From: Dyadobacter soli | GTDB taxonomy: Bacteria > Bacteroidota > Bacteroidia > Cytophagales > Spirosomataceae | Reading direction: 5' to 3' | Assembly (NCBI RefSeq): GCF_900101885.1 | Contig: NZ_FNAN01000008.1 | Span: 248,001 to 312,000, forward strand | DNA length: 64,000 nt | Part shown: positions 9,891-18,741 of the stretch, piece after piece | How the letters are laid out: every line of letters starts with the position of its first letter | Position numbering within the stretch: the stretch's first letter is position 1 | The notes under the pieces: generated by a model | Databases searched by the model: none | Seen by the model: the letters and a program-made list of their open reading frames with translations, nothing else | What the model was told of the DNA's origin: nothing | Translations under genes and position numbers: made by a program

Positions 9891-12308
9891 TTATTCGCTT
9901 TTCAAACTCGTTACAGGATTCCTCAACGCCGCCTTAATGCTCTGAAAACTGACCGTTAGCAAAGCGACACTTACCGACAGTAGCCCGGCGAGTGCGAATA
10001 CCCACCATTCGATATCGACCTTGTAGGCAAAATCGGAAAGCCACTGGTTCATACCGTACCACGCGAGCGGCGAGGCTATGACGATGGCAATGCCGACGAG
10101 TTTCACAAAATCTTTGGAAAGCAATGAAACAATGCTCAGTACCGAGGCACCCAGTACTTTACGGACGCCGATTTCCTTGGTGCGCTGAATAGTGGTGAAT
10201 GCGGCCAGCCCGAACAACCCGAGACAGGCGATCACCACTGCTAGACTGGCAAATATGCCGAACAGCTTCCCTACCCGCTGCTCCGATTCGTACATTTTGT
10301 CGAAACGTTCGTCGAGGAACGAGTAGGCGAACGGATTGTCCGAAGTCGCTTTCCAGGTCTTTTCCAAAGTTTTGAGCAAGCCGGGGATATCGTTGTTTTT
10401 AATGCGAATGGCCATTTGGTAACTGTCGCCACCGTAGAACATCACCAGCGGCGCGATGCGCTCGTGCATGGAGCGGAAGTGGAAATCCTTGGTCACGCCC
10501 ACCACGGTGTAATACCTCTTACTTTCAGGGGTACCATTGCCGATGGTCCTGATACGTTTTCCGATCGGGTTCGTCCAGCCGAATTGCTTTGCAGCCGCCT
10601 CGTTGATCAGCACGGACGCACTGTCGCCGCCGAAGCTTTTCGAAAAATTACGGCCTGTGGCAAGGCCTATACCCAGCGTTTTCAGGTAATCCTCATCGAT
10701 CTGGTAAGTTGTGAAACGGTAGGGCGTAATGTTGTTTTCGGCATTTTCGGGGAGGAACCCGTCGGTACCATTGTTGGAAGAACCCGCCGGAATAAAGCCT
10801 GCGAGGGTGACGCTGCTCACCGCGGAAAGATTGCCCAGCTGTTCTTTGAATGTCTTCGCCTTGTCGCCCAGCAAATAGGTATCGTGCAGGATCAGCACCT
10901 GTTCTTTATTGAAACCTACATTTTTATTCTGTATAAAACGCAGCTGGCGGTAAACGACCAAGGTACCGATGATCATCGCGATCGAAACGACAAACTGAAT
11001 GGTAACCAACGCATTGCGCAGCCATCCGCTTTTTACACCCGCCTGAATGCTCCCTTTCAGCACTGCTACCGGCCTGAATGCCGACAGAAAAAAAGCGGGA
11101 TAGCTTCCCGCGAGCAGGCCTACGATCAGGCAGCCGGCCAATGCGTATGCGATCATCGGGCCATTCAGGATCGACTGGATATCAAACTGCTTGCCGGCGA
11201 GGTCGTTGAAACCGGGCAAGAGCAATGCAACCAATGCCAATGCGACCACGAGCGCGAAAAATGTTACCAAAACCGATTCGGTCAGGAATTGCGCCATGAG
11301 CTGCTGACGTACCGAACCCATTACTTTTCGCACCCCCACTTCTTTCGCCCTACCAGCCGAACCGGCAGTAGAAAGGTTCATAAAGTTGATGCAGGCGATG
11401 AGCAGAATGAATGCGGCGATGGCCGTAAAAATGTAAATGTATTTGATGTTGCTGTTGCCTTCCAGCTCGTTTTCGAGGTTGGACGTGAGGTGAATGTCGG
11501 TCAATGGCTGTAAACCAAACCCGAATTTGTCGCCCTTCCGCAGGTACTCGTCATAGCTCATACCCAGGAATTCCTGGATTTCCGGACCGATGTATTTCCT
11601 GACAACCTCCGGCATCCTTGCGGAAAGCTTTTCCGCGGGATAACCTTTACGGAGCAAAACATAGGTATGCGCGCCGCTCGAAAGCCATTTCTCACCCAGC
11701 GTGATCGATTTCATCGACCCGAAAAAGTCATAATGGAAATGCGAATTGGAAGGCACATCTTCGCAAACGCCGGTTACGCGAAAAAGGCCAACCCTGCCCA
11801 TGTCGAGACTCTTTCCGATCGGGTCCTGGTTTCCAAAGTATTTCAATGCGGTGGATTTGGTCAGCACGACCGTCTTCGGCTCTTGGAGCACGCTGTTCGC
11901 GTCGCCTTTCAGCAGCGGAATAGAGAAAAAATTAAAGAAGTTGGAATCGGCAAAAATGACGCGCTCTTCCAGAAAGCGCTTTTCACCGTTTTTAACCAGA
12001 AAGGTACCATTGGTATTGAGCCTCGCATACGACTCCACGCCCGGGTAGTCGCGCATGAGCGCAGGGCCTGCGGGAGCGGATGCGCCCGCGATGTTGATGT
12101 CGTTACCGCCTATCCGGCCATGTAAAGTAACCCTGAAAATGCGGTCGGCATTCTTGTTGAAGCGGTCGTAACTGAGCTCGTGCTGTACGAAAAGCAGGAT
12201 CAGCATGCACGTCGCCAATCCGATAGCCAGCCCGAAAATGTTGATGGAAGCGAAAACCTTCTTGTTCGAAAGGCTCCGCAGAGCGATTTTCAGATAACTG
12301 GATAGCAT
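9891..12308 (-). CDS. FtsX/MacB-like ABC permease 5, head of the 5-1 block
   Basis: ABC exporter permease, 805 aa. Predicted TM segments lie near residues 21-43, 291-311, 341-365, 387-409 and 430-453, plus three in the C-terminal 130 residues. Periplasmic domains are roughly 45-285 and 455-680. The FtsX cytoplasmic motifs are AGRAKEVGVRKVMGSV (about 318-333) and IQRTKEIGVRKVLGAS (about 710-725), and GSYPAFFLSAFRPVAVLKG lies near 401-419. It ends NPVTSLKSE. The 182-bp upstream gap holds a tandem operator pair and a sigma-54-like box instead of a hairpin element. This makes it the likely first gene of a unit covering permeases 5, 4, 3, 2 and 1. Confidence 0.93.
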   Translation of the reverse strand: MLSSYLKIALRSLSNKKVFASINIFGLAIGLATCMLILLFVQHELSYDRFNKNADRIFRVTLHGRIGGNDINIAGASAPAGPALMRDYPGVESYARLNTNGTFLVKNGEKRFLEERVIFADSNFFNFFSIPLLKGDANSVLQEPKTVVLTKSTALKYFGNQDPIGKSLDMGRVGLFRVTGVCEDVPSNSHFHYDFFGSMKSITLGEKWLSSGAHTYVLLRKGYPAEKLSARMPEVVRKYIGPEIQEFLGMSYDEYLRKGDKFGFGLQPLTDIHLTSNLENELEGNSNIKYIYIFTAIAAFILLIACINFMNLSTAGSAGRAKEVGVRKVMGSVRQQLMAQFLTESVLVTFFALVVALALVALLLPGFNDLAGKQFDIQSILNGPMIAYALAGCLIVGLLAGSYPAFFLSAFRPVAVLKGSIQAGVKSGWLRNALVTIQFVVSIAMIIGTLVVYRQLRFIQNKNVGFNKEQVLILHDTYLLGDKAKTFKEQLGNLSAVSSVTLAGFIPAGSSNNGTDGFLPENAENNITPYRFTTYQIDEDYLKTLGIGLATGRNFSKSFGGDSASVLINEAAAKQFGWTNPIGKRIRTIGNGTPESKRYYTVVGVTKDFHFRSMHERIAPLVMFYGGDSYQMAIRIKNNDIPGLLKTLEKTWKATSDNPFAYSFLDERFDKMYESEQRVGKLFGIFASLAVVIACLGLFGLAAFTTIQRTKEIGVRKVLGASVLSIVSLLSKDFVKLVGIAIVIASPLAWYGMNQWLSDFAYKVDIEWWVFALAGLLSVSVALLTVSFQSIKAALRNPVTSLKSE

Positions 12309-12356
12309 AACTGGGCCGGTTACGAGGGTTAGCGGATGGACATTCCATGCTAACAG

Positions 12357-12372
12357 TCAAATTATGCACCAG
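12357..12372 (-). promoter_or_regulatory. sigma-54-like promoter box of permease 5
   Basis: The minus strand reads CTGGTGCATAATTTGA. TGG matches the -24 core, and TTG falls at the spacing expected for a -12 element, although the usual C after TTG is A here. The first base lies 64 bp from the palindrome at 12437 and 64 bp from the start codon. The same box recurs at matched distances before permeases 7 and 11 and the adaptor gene. Confidence 0.45.
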
Positions 12373-12436
12373 TCGGCAACAATATCACAAATATCTGAAA
12401 ATCAATTTTTTATATATTAATAAAACAATTCAGCGG

Positions 12437-12473
12437 TGTTCACTATCGGACACGTCCCGTTCGATTTGGAACG
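12437..12473. promoter_or_regulatory. Tandem palindromic operator upstream of permease 5
   Basis: TGTTCACTATCGGACA (12437-12452) followed 21 bp later by the related CGTTCGATTTGGAACG (12458-12473), itself inside a longer CGTCCCGTTC/GAACGGGACG inverted repeat. It shares the TGTYC-N6-GGACA pattern with sites at 17380, 34453 and 49102. Tandem dimer sites on one helix face are typical of NtrC-type activators. The adjacent inverted repeat could alternatively be a terminator for permease 6. Confidence 0.65.
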
Positions 12474-12490
12474 GGACGTGCGACGCAATG

Positions 12491-14872
12491 CTATTCACTC
12501 CGCAAACTCTTCACGGGGTTCATCAGGGCCGCCCTGATGCTCTGGAAACTGACCGTCGCAAAAGCGATGACGGTCGACGATACCGCGGCAATCACGAACA
12601 CCCACCAGTAAATGCCGGTGCGGTAGGCAAAGTTTTCGAGCCAGCGATCCATTCCGAAATAGGCAACGGGCGCCGCCACTACGAATGCGATAAGTACCAG
12701 TTTGAGAAAATCCCTTGAAAGCAGACCCACAATGCTTGCAACAGACGCGCCCATCACTTTACGCACGCCTATTTCCTTGGTGCGTTGCATGGTACTGTAC
12801 GACGCCAGGCCAAGCAAACCAAGGCAGGAAATGAATATCGCCAGGATGGCAAAATTGAAAAACAGCTTTTCGAAACGCTCCTCGGCGCGGTATTGCCGGT
12901 CGAAGAATTCGTCCATAAAATAGTAGCTGAACGGCCTGCCGGGAACCATTTCCTTCCATTTGCCCTCCACCGCCGCAACGGTTTCTTTCAATCGGTTACC
13001 CTCGATTTTAACAGAAACAAGCTCCGTACCGTCTGGCTCAATGCGCATTGTCAGCGGTTTAATGGTTTCCTGCAACGACCGGAAATGAAAGTCTTTGATC
13101 ACGCCGACAATTTTGCCTTCACGCCCCCATTGTTTGAAACGGCGCCCGATCGCATCTTCGGCTTTGGCATAACCAAACAGCTTCACCGCCGCTTCATTGA
13201 TGACCATGGCCTGGGTACTATCTGTGCCGAATTCTCTCGAAAACGGTCTGCCGGCTGCCATTTTCAGTCCGAATTGCGGGATGTAATCAAAATCCACGAA
13301 ATAGAGATCGAGGTTGGCGACTTGCAGCTCGCCGCTTTTATTCTCAATTTCGGAATATGCGCCGCGGTTGGGACCTCCGGGGACGCTGGACGATAAAGTC
13401 GTTTGTTTCACGCCTGTCAATCCCCGCAGCGACTCTTTGAATGCCTCCCGGCTGGAATCGCCCTCGGTATTGACCACGAGCATCTGATCCTTGCTGAAAC
13501 CGAGGTCGCGGTTGCGCATGTAGTTCATTTGAATGTAGACGATCATTGTAGCGATAATCAGCGCGATTGAAATGGCAAACTGAACGGTTACCAAGCCTTT
13601 TCTTAGCAAAATCCCTTTAAAACTGGTCGTAAAACGCCCTTTCAGAACCGTTACCGGCTCAAACGACGACAGTACCAATGCCGGATAAATGCCTGCCAGA
13701 ATCCCGATCATGATCGCCGCCACAAGCATGTACATGAGAAATGAAGGATCGGCAAAGATGTTCGAAACAATCACTTTACCAGCCAGATTATTGAACAGCG
13801 GCACCAGCACCGCCGAAAGTGTAATCGAGAACACAAATGCGATGAGGCATAGGAGGATGGATTCGCTCACAAACTGCCTCGCCAGCAGCCCTTTCGCCGC
13901 CCCCACCACCTTGCGGATGCCCACTTCCTTCGCCCGTTCGGCCGAGCGTGCGGTGGTGAGGTTCACGAAGTTGATACAGGCAATGAGCAGAATGAAAGCC
14001 GCAACCACGGAAAATACATATACGTTGCTCATACTACCCTTTTCAGCCACATCCCGCTCCGAATGCAAATGCACGTCGCGCAGCGGTTCGAGGAAAAGTT
14101 TGTAGGACATTTTTGCCTCGCGCATGAGCTTGCCCGCGCGGCGTTCGAGGTATGCCGGAAACTTCTTTTCCAAAGCTTTACGATCGGCCCCCGGTTTCAG
14201 AAGCAGGTAGGTGGTCGCCCCGAAATTGCCCCATTCATCGTCGATACCGCGATTGAAACGCGTGGTCATGGTTGTCATCGAAACAAACATATCCCCTTTG
14301 ATCTGGGAGTTTTCGGGGATGTCCTGCATTATACCCGTAACCTTCGCCGGAATGCTTTCGCCCGTCAGCAGCACCGTCTGCCCGACCGGATCGCTGTCAC
14401 CGAAGTACTTTTGGGCTGCTTTTTCCGTAAAAACAATGCTTAGCGGTTCTTTGAGCGCCGTTAGAGGATTTCCTTGTATCAGTTTAAAATCAAAAACGCG
14501 GAAAAACGAAGAGTCGGCGAACACCGTAGCTTGCTCCTGGAATTTGATATCCCCTTTCCGGACGAGAAAACTACCGCTATTAATGCGGGCATAGGCCTCT
14601 ACCTCTGGAAAATCCTGCTTGATCGTCGGGCCATAAGCCCAGGAAGTAACGCCCGCATGAATGGTTTCGGAAGGAGTAATCACGTCCGTCACGACCCGGT
14701 AAATGCGGTCAGACTTGGCATGAAACGCGTCGTAAGTCAGTTCGAAATTGACATACAGCGAAATCAGCAGACAGGCCGACATCCCGACGGTCAGCCCCAT
14801 GATGTTGATCAGGGAAAAAACCTTGTGCTTCCACAGGTTCCGGAAGGCGATTTTGAAATAATTCTTTAACAT
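12491..14872 (-). CDS. FtsX/MacB-like ABC permease 6
   Basis: ABC exporter permease, 793 aa, start MLKNYFKIAFRNLWKHK. Two MacB_PCD-like periplasmic domains alternate with membrane segments. Motifs are AERAKEVGIRKVVGAA and MQRTKEIGVRKVMGAS, with C-terminus NPVKSLRSE. The N-terminal domain resembles those of permeases 5 and 15 (DRIYRV, YFGDSDPVGQT). It lies only 30 nt after permease 7, with no hairpin element, so the two are probably co-transcribed. It is the last gene before the operator of permease 5. Confidence 0.93.
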   Translation of the reverse strand: MLKNYFKIAFRNLWKHKVFSLINIMGLTVGMSACLLISLYVNFELTYDAFHAKSDRIYRVVTDVITPSETIHAGVTSWAYGPTIKQDFPEVEAYARINSGSFLVRKGDIKFQEQATVFADSSFFRVFDFKLIQGNPLTALKEPLSIVFTEKAAQKYFGDSDPVGQTVLLTGESIPAKVTGIMQDIPENSQIKGDMFVSMTTMTTRFNRGIDDEWGNFGATTYLLLKPGADRKALEKKFPAYLERRAGKLMREAKMSYKLFLEPLRDVHLHSERDVAEKGSMSNVYVFSVVAAFILLIACINFVNLTTARSAERAKEVGIRKVVGAAKGLLARQFVSESILLCLIAFVFSITLSAVLVPLFNNLAGKVIVSNIFADPSFLMYMLVAAIMIGILAGIYPALVLSSFEPVTVLKGRFTTSFKGILLRKGLVTVQFAISIALIIATMIVYIQMNYMRNRDLGFSKDQMLVVNTEGDSSREAFKESLRGLTGVKQTTLSSSVPGGPNRGAYSEIENKSGELQVANLDLYFVDFDYIPQFGLKMAAGRPFSREFGTDSTQAMVINEAAVKLFGYAKAEDAIGRRFKQWGREGKIVGVIKDFHFRSLQETIKPLTMRIEPDGTELVSVKIEGNRLKETVAAVEGKWKEMVPGRPFSYYFMDEFFDRQYRAEERFEKLFFNFAILAIFISCLGLLGLASYSTMQRTKEIGVRKVMGASVASIVGLLSRDFLKLVLIAFVVAAPVAYFGMDRWLENFAYRTGIYWWVFVIAAVSSTVIAFATVSFQSIRAALMNPVKSLRSE

Positions 14873-14902
14873 GGCTGTCAGATATGATTGGTATTTAAAT
14901 AG

Positions 14903-17278
14903 CTAGTCGTTCTTCAAAGACGCCGCCGGGTTGACCATCGCCGCGTGTACCGCCTTGAAACCGACGGTCAGGAGCGTAATGAGCAGCATCATGGCGATCG
15001 TCAGGAAATGTACCCAGAGCGGCATGCTGATCCGGTAGGCGAAATCCTCCAACCAATGCGACATGAAATACCACGCCGCCGGAATGGCGATCACACCCGA
15101 AATGAGTACCAGCACCACAAACTCCCTCGAAAGCATTCCCACAATGCCCGCCGCCGATGCGCCCAGCACTTTCCGGACGCTGATTTCCTTCGTCCGCGTT
15201 TCCGTGGTAAAAGTAATAAGGCCGAAAAGTCCCATGCAAGCGATGAAAATGGCGAGTACCGTAAACACCGAGAACATCCCGGAGAGCCGCATTTCATTTT
15301 TGAAAGTTTCATTGAACGCATCGTCGAGGAAGTAATATTCGAAAGGCGTTTCAAGGTCGTACTTTTTGAAAAGGCCGCCTATGGCTTTTACGTTCGCGGC
15401 GATGTCGGATTGAGCGTTCATGCGCACATACATGACTCCCCGCACAGATCCGGGCGTGCGGAGCATGTTCGTGGTATCGGCGGCTACCGAAAGCGTCATC
15501 GCTTTGGCACCGTTCTGCACACTGGTAAAATCGAAATCTTCAAACACGCCTTCCACGGTAATGCCTTCGATCAGTTGCTGGCCTACGGGGTCTTTTTTCA
15601 AACCCAGTTGTTTAATGGCCTGCTCGTTCACCAGGGAGGTATTGAAGCGCGTGCTTACCGCCGGTGTTTTCCATTTGATTCCCAATGTGTTGATAAACTG
15701 ATCATCCACAATAAGCTGCACAATACCCACCTCCTTTTTAGTGATTTTGTTCGGCGCGACGAACATATTATACCCTTTGAAAAGGCCCGCATTCGCAAAA
15801 GTGGCATTCGACACGCCCGCTTGCTGCCTTACCGCGTCACGGAACGGAATGTAATTGTCGGCCATCGAGGGCCCCAGCGGAATGCTGAGCAGCTGTTCCT
15901 TGTTCAGCCCGAGCTCTTTCCGTTGCATGAATGAGAGCTGCTCCCGCACAATGAGGCTGCCGACGATCAACGCCATGGAAACGGCAAATTGAAAGACCGT
16001 AAAAACCCGCCGCACGCCTACCCCGCCGATATTACCCGTAAACCGCCCTTTGATCACTTCCAAAGGCGCAAAGCCCGACAGTACGAACGCCGGATAGCTC
16101 CCGGCAACCAATGCGGTAATGGCCAGTAACCCCGCCAGAAACGATAAAAAGAAAGGCGATATCACGAACGAAGTATCGATCCGCAACCCCAGGAGCGCAT
16201 AAAACGGCTGACTCAGATAGAAAACCATCAGCAATCCCAAACCAAATGCCAGCGCGCATACCAATGCCGATTCCATATAAAATTGGCTGCCGAGTCCTGC
16301 GCGTGTGGCGCCTACGACTTTACGCACGCCTACCTCACGTGCGCGCTGCGTGGCCCGGGCGGTGGTGAGGCTCATGTAGTTGAAGAGCGCGAGCAGCAGA
16401 ATGGCAATAGCGGCGACCCCGAAAATCGGGATCAGTTTGTTGTTTCCCGAGTCGGTGAATGCCCCGCCGAGGTGCATATCGTCGAGGCTTTCGAGGGTGT
16501 ATTTAGGTTTTAAATCAGGCTGGCCTTCCTTTAAATGGCTAACGCGGTTGATCCCCTTCTCGGCCAGCGCTTTCGATCCGGCGGAATTCAATAGCAGGTA
16601 CACATTGAAGATTCCGCCCCCATTCTCCCAGTTTTGACGGTTTGAAGCCGTCAGCGCAGGATAGGTGGTACTGGAAATGACAAAATCAAAATCCAGGGAA
16701 GAATTGGACGGCGGGTCCTGGGCAACACCCGTAATCTGGATGAGGTGCTTTCCTTCATACAACAGCGCCTTGCCGATCACATCGGTACTCCCGAAATATT
16801 TCAATGCCGCCCGCTCCGAAACTACCATCGTGAAGGGCTTTTGCAATGCCGCCGGCGCATTCCCTTTTTCAAGCGGAAAACTGAATATCTTGAAAAACGA
16901 CGGGTCCGCGAACATAACATTCTTTTCCAGGATCGCCTCCTCTTTCCGTGCGGGGTCTGCGATGGCCACGTTTCTGTACGAGGGCAAAATCCTGACATAA
17001 TCAGCCACCAGCGGCACACCTTCTACTATCGCCGGCGCAAAACTGGCAGCAAAGGAGTTCATCTGGAATTCGTTGTCGCCCATTTTTACCTTTCCCAACA
17101 CCCGGTGAATATCGCGGTGCCGGGCATGAAACCGGTCGTAGCTATGCTCATGGACCACGAACATCAGTATCAGCGTAGAAACACAAATACCCGCAGCAAG
17201 CCCGAGGACATTGATCAACGAATACGTTTTATGCCGGAAGAGGCTCCGGATTGCAATTTTGAGGTAATTTTTGAGCAT
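14903..17278 (-). CDS. FtsX/MacB-like ABC permease 7, head of the 7-6 pair
   Basis: ABC exporter permease of about 791 aa. The start MLKNYLKIAIRSL fits the paralogues; an ATG 24 codons upstream lies inside the promoter region. Motifs are TQRAREVGVRKVVGAT and a variant second motif, ETRTKEISVRKVLGAS, with Ser where nearly all others have Gly. The C-terminus NPAASLKND also departs from the family NPVKSLxSE, so this is one of the more divergent copies. Its upstream gap carries a single TGTTC-N6-GGACA palindrome and a CTGGTAC box. It faces the divergently transcribed DUF4143 ATPase gene. Confidence 0.92.
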   Translation of the reverse strand: MLKNYLKIAIRSLFRHKTYSLINVLGLAAGICVSTLILMFVVHEHSYDRFHARHRDIHRVLGKVKMGDNEFQMNSFAASFAPAIVEGVPLVADYVRILPSYRNVAIADPARKEEAILEKNVMFADPSFFKIFSFPLEKGNAPAALQKPFTMVVSERAALKYFGSTDVIGKALLYEGKHLIQITGVAQDPPSNSSLDFDFVISSTTYPALTASNRQNWENGGGIFNVYLLLNSAGSKALAEKGINRVSHLKEGQPDLKPKYTLESLDDMHLGGAFTDSGNNKLIPIFGVAAIAILLLALFNYMSLTTARATQRAREVGVRKVVGATRAGLGSQFYMESALVCALAFGLGLLMVFYLSQPFYALLGLRIDTSFVISPFFLSFLAGLLAITALVAGSYPAFVLSGFAPLEVIKGRFTGNIGGVGVRRVFTVFQFAVSMALIVGSLIVREQLSFMQRKELGLNKEQLLSIPLGPSMADNYIPFRDAVRQQAGVSNATFANAGLFKGYNMFVAPNKITKKEVGIVQLIVDDQFINTLGIKWKTPAVSTRFNTSLVNEQAIKQLGLKKDPVGQQLIEGITVEGVFEDFDFTSVQNGAKAMTLSVAADTTNMLRTPGSVRGVMYVRMNAQSDIAANVKAIGGLFKKYDLETPFEYYFLDDAFNETFKNEMRLSGMFSVFTVLAIFIACMGLFGLITFTTETRTKEISVRKVLGASAAGIVGMLSREFVVLVLISGVIAIPAAWYFMSHWLEDFAYRISMPLWVHFLTIAMMLLITLLTVGFKAVHAAMVNPAASLKND

Positions 17279-17321
17279 AATATCGCAGAAAGGCTTCGAA
17301 CGTCGATTCCGGAATTGGGTC

Positions 17322-17337
17322 AACAAATCCGTACCAG
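17322..17337 (-). promoter_or_regulatory. sigma-54-like promoter box of permease 7
   Basis: The minus strand reads CTGGTACGGATTTGTT. The TGG core is present, but the TTG is one base closer than the strict sigma-54 spacing. It starts 42 bp from the palindrome at 17380, about two helical turns less than the 64-65 bp at the other three sites, and 59 bp before the start codon. It shares GGTAAATATTTGATAC-like upstream sequence with the permease 11 promoter. Confidence 0.4.
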
Positions 17338-17379
17338 CCAGATAAAGCACTTTGTATCAAATATTTACCTCAAAACGAG

Positions 17380-17395
17380 TGTTCAAAACCGGACA
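17380..17395. promoter_or_regulatory. Palindromic operator upstream of permease 7
   Basis: TGTTCAAAACCGGACA matches TGTYC-N6-GGACA. Unlike the other three sites I see no second copy 20 bp away. It lies between the divergent permease 7 and DUF4143 ATPase genes, so it could act on either. Confidence 0.55.
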
Positions 17396-17501
17396 GTGAT
17401 GATTTTATCCATTACTATCAAACAAAAATGTATATTAGCAATGGATACTTTTGTTTGATATAAAAATACATTGTTGTATTTTTGAATCGATAAGAATAGC
17501 A

Positions 17502-18710
17502 ATGATCTTAAAAACCGTCATAGCAAGCGTTGCGGAAGCTCAAAAAGCGAACCTTACCATCCTGGAATCCGGGCTGGCAAGAACCGCATTGGACAAGCTG
17601 CCGGATATCACCTCCCATGCGCTTATTGTTTCAGGTGTGCGACGTTGCGGTAAAAGCACGCTGTTGCACCAATTGCTGCGCGAGAAGCATCCGGATGCGT
17701 TTTATCTCAATTTCGAAGATACCCGGCTGTATGATTTCGAGCCTTCCGACTTTCTCCGGCTGGATAGCCTCGTGACGGAAACCGGGCAAAAAGTGCTTTT
17801 CTTCGATGAAATCCAGATCGTCGACCGGTGGGAAACATACGTGCGGCAGAAGCTGGATGAGGGTTGCAAAGTCGTGATCACCGGCTCCAACGCCTCGCTA
17901 TTGAGCCGCGAGCTTGGTACCAAGCTCACAGGACGCCAGATCACCAAGGAGCTGTTCCCTTTTTCCTATTCCGAGTTTTGCGCGTACCGGAATGCCCTGC
18001 CTTCTCCTGACGCCACCCGTGACTACATGGCCACCGGCGGATTTCCCGAATATGTAAAATCCGGGCTGGAAGAATTCATGCGGCAACTTTTCGAAGACAT
18101 TCTCATACGCGACATTGCCGTGCGCTACGGCGTACGCGACGTGCGGACTTTGCAACGCCTTGCGCTATACCTCGTTTCGAATATAGGCCGACTCATCACC
18201 GGTAACAGGCTGAAAACTATGTTCGAAGCAGGGTCCACGAGCACCATCATGGATTACCTTTCGTATTTTGAATATACATACCTGTTCCATTTCGTGCCGA
18301 AATTCAGCTATTCCCTCCGTAAGCAGCTGGTCAACCCGCGCAAGGTGTACGCGATCGACACGGGTGTGGTGAATGCCAACTCGGGATCATTTACGGACGA
18401 TTTCGGGAGTGTCTTTAAAAATCCGGTGTTCCTGCATTTGCGCAGAAACTATAAGGATATCTATTACTTCTCGGAAAAGAGCGAATGCGACTTTGTAATC
18501 TCGGAGAAAGGCACTGTGCGGCAAGTCGTGCAGGTTTGCTATGATCTCAATCCCGACAATATCGACCGCGAGTTGAAAGGGCTTTTCGAAGCCGTGGCAC
18601 ATTTTGGTTTAAAAGAGGGTATGCTCGTGACGTTCAACCAGACCGACGAATTCGAGCGGGACGGTATGAAAGCCCTTATCGTTCCGGCCCATCAATATCT
18701 TGCAGATTAA
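17502..18710 (+). CDS. DUF4143-type AAA ATPase
   Basis: Predicted AAA ATPase of the ATP-binding DUF4143 family, 402 aa from MILKTVIASVAE; an ATG 17 codons upstream is possible. Walker A is GVRRCGKST, Walker B is VLFFDEIQ, and sensor-1-like ITGSN follows. LFPFSYSEF and TGGFPEYV are hallmarks of the family, and a nuclease-like C-terminal region carries YYFSEKSECDFVI. The role of this family is not settled. It is expressed away from permease 7 and converges with the TonB-type gene at a shared terminator. A TACTTTTG box at 17446-17453 could be its -7 element, but no good -33 box was found. Confidence 0.88.
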   Translation: MILKTVIASVAEAQKANLTILESGLARTALDKLPDITSHALIVSGVRRCGKSTLLHQLLREKHPDAFYLNFEDTRLYDFEPSDFLRLDSLVTETGQKVLFFDEIQIVDRWETYVRQKLDEGCKVVITGSNASLLSRELGTKLTGRQITKELFPFSYSEFCAYRNALPSPDATRDYMATGGFPEYVKSGLEEFMRQLFEDILIRDIAVRYGVRDVRTLQRLALYLVSNIGRLITGNRLKTMFEAGSTSTIMDYLSYFEYTYLFHFVPKFSYSLRKQLVNPRKVYAIDTGVVNANSGSFTDDFGSVFKNPVFLHLRRNYKDIYYFSEKSECDFVISEKGTVRQVVQVCYDLNPDNIDRELKGLFEAVAHFGLKEGMLVTFNQTDEFERDGMKALIVPAHQYLAD

Positions 18711-18713
18711 AAA

Positions 18714-18735
18714 ACGCCGGGCTTTCACCCGGCGT
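18714..18735. terminator. Bidirectional terminator between convergent genes
   Basis: Perfect 8-bp stem ACGCCGGG / CCCGGCGT with a 6-nt loop, preceded by A-runs on the plus strand. It sits four bases after the DUF4143 stop and a few bases before the stop of the convergent barrel protein. Confidence 0.8.
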
Positions 18736-18741
18736 CCACTA

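Noticed and set aside
12432-12490. Reading the inverted repeat after permease 6 purely as a terminator
   Set aside because: The arms can pair, but there is no T-run, and the TGTTC-N6-GGACA word recurs at unrelated positions with a partner 20-21 bp away, which fits an operator better.
17446-17453. TACTTTTG as a firm promoter for the DUF4143 gene
   Set aside because: It matches the -7 consensus but has no TTG at the expected upstream spacing, so it is only mentioned with the gene.
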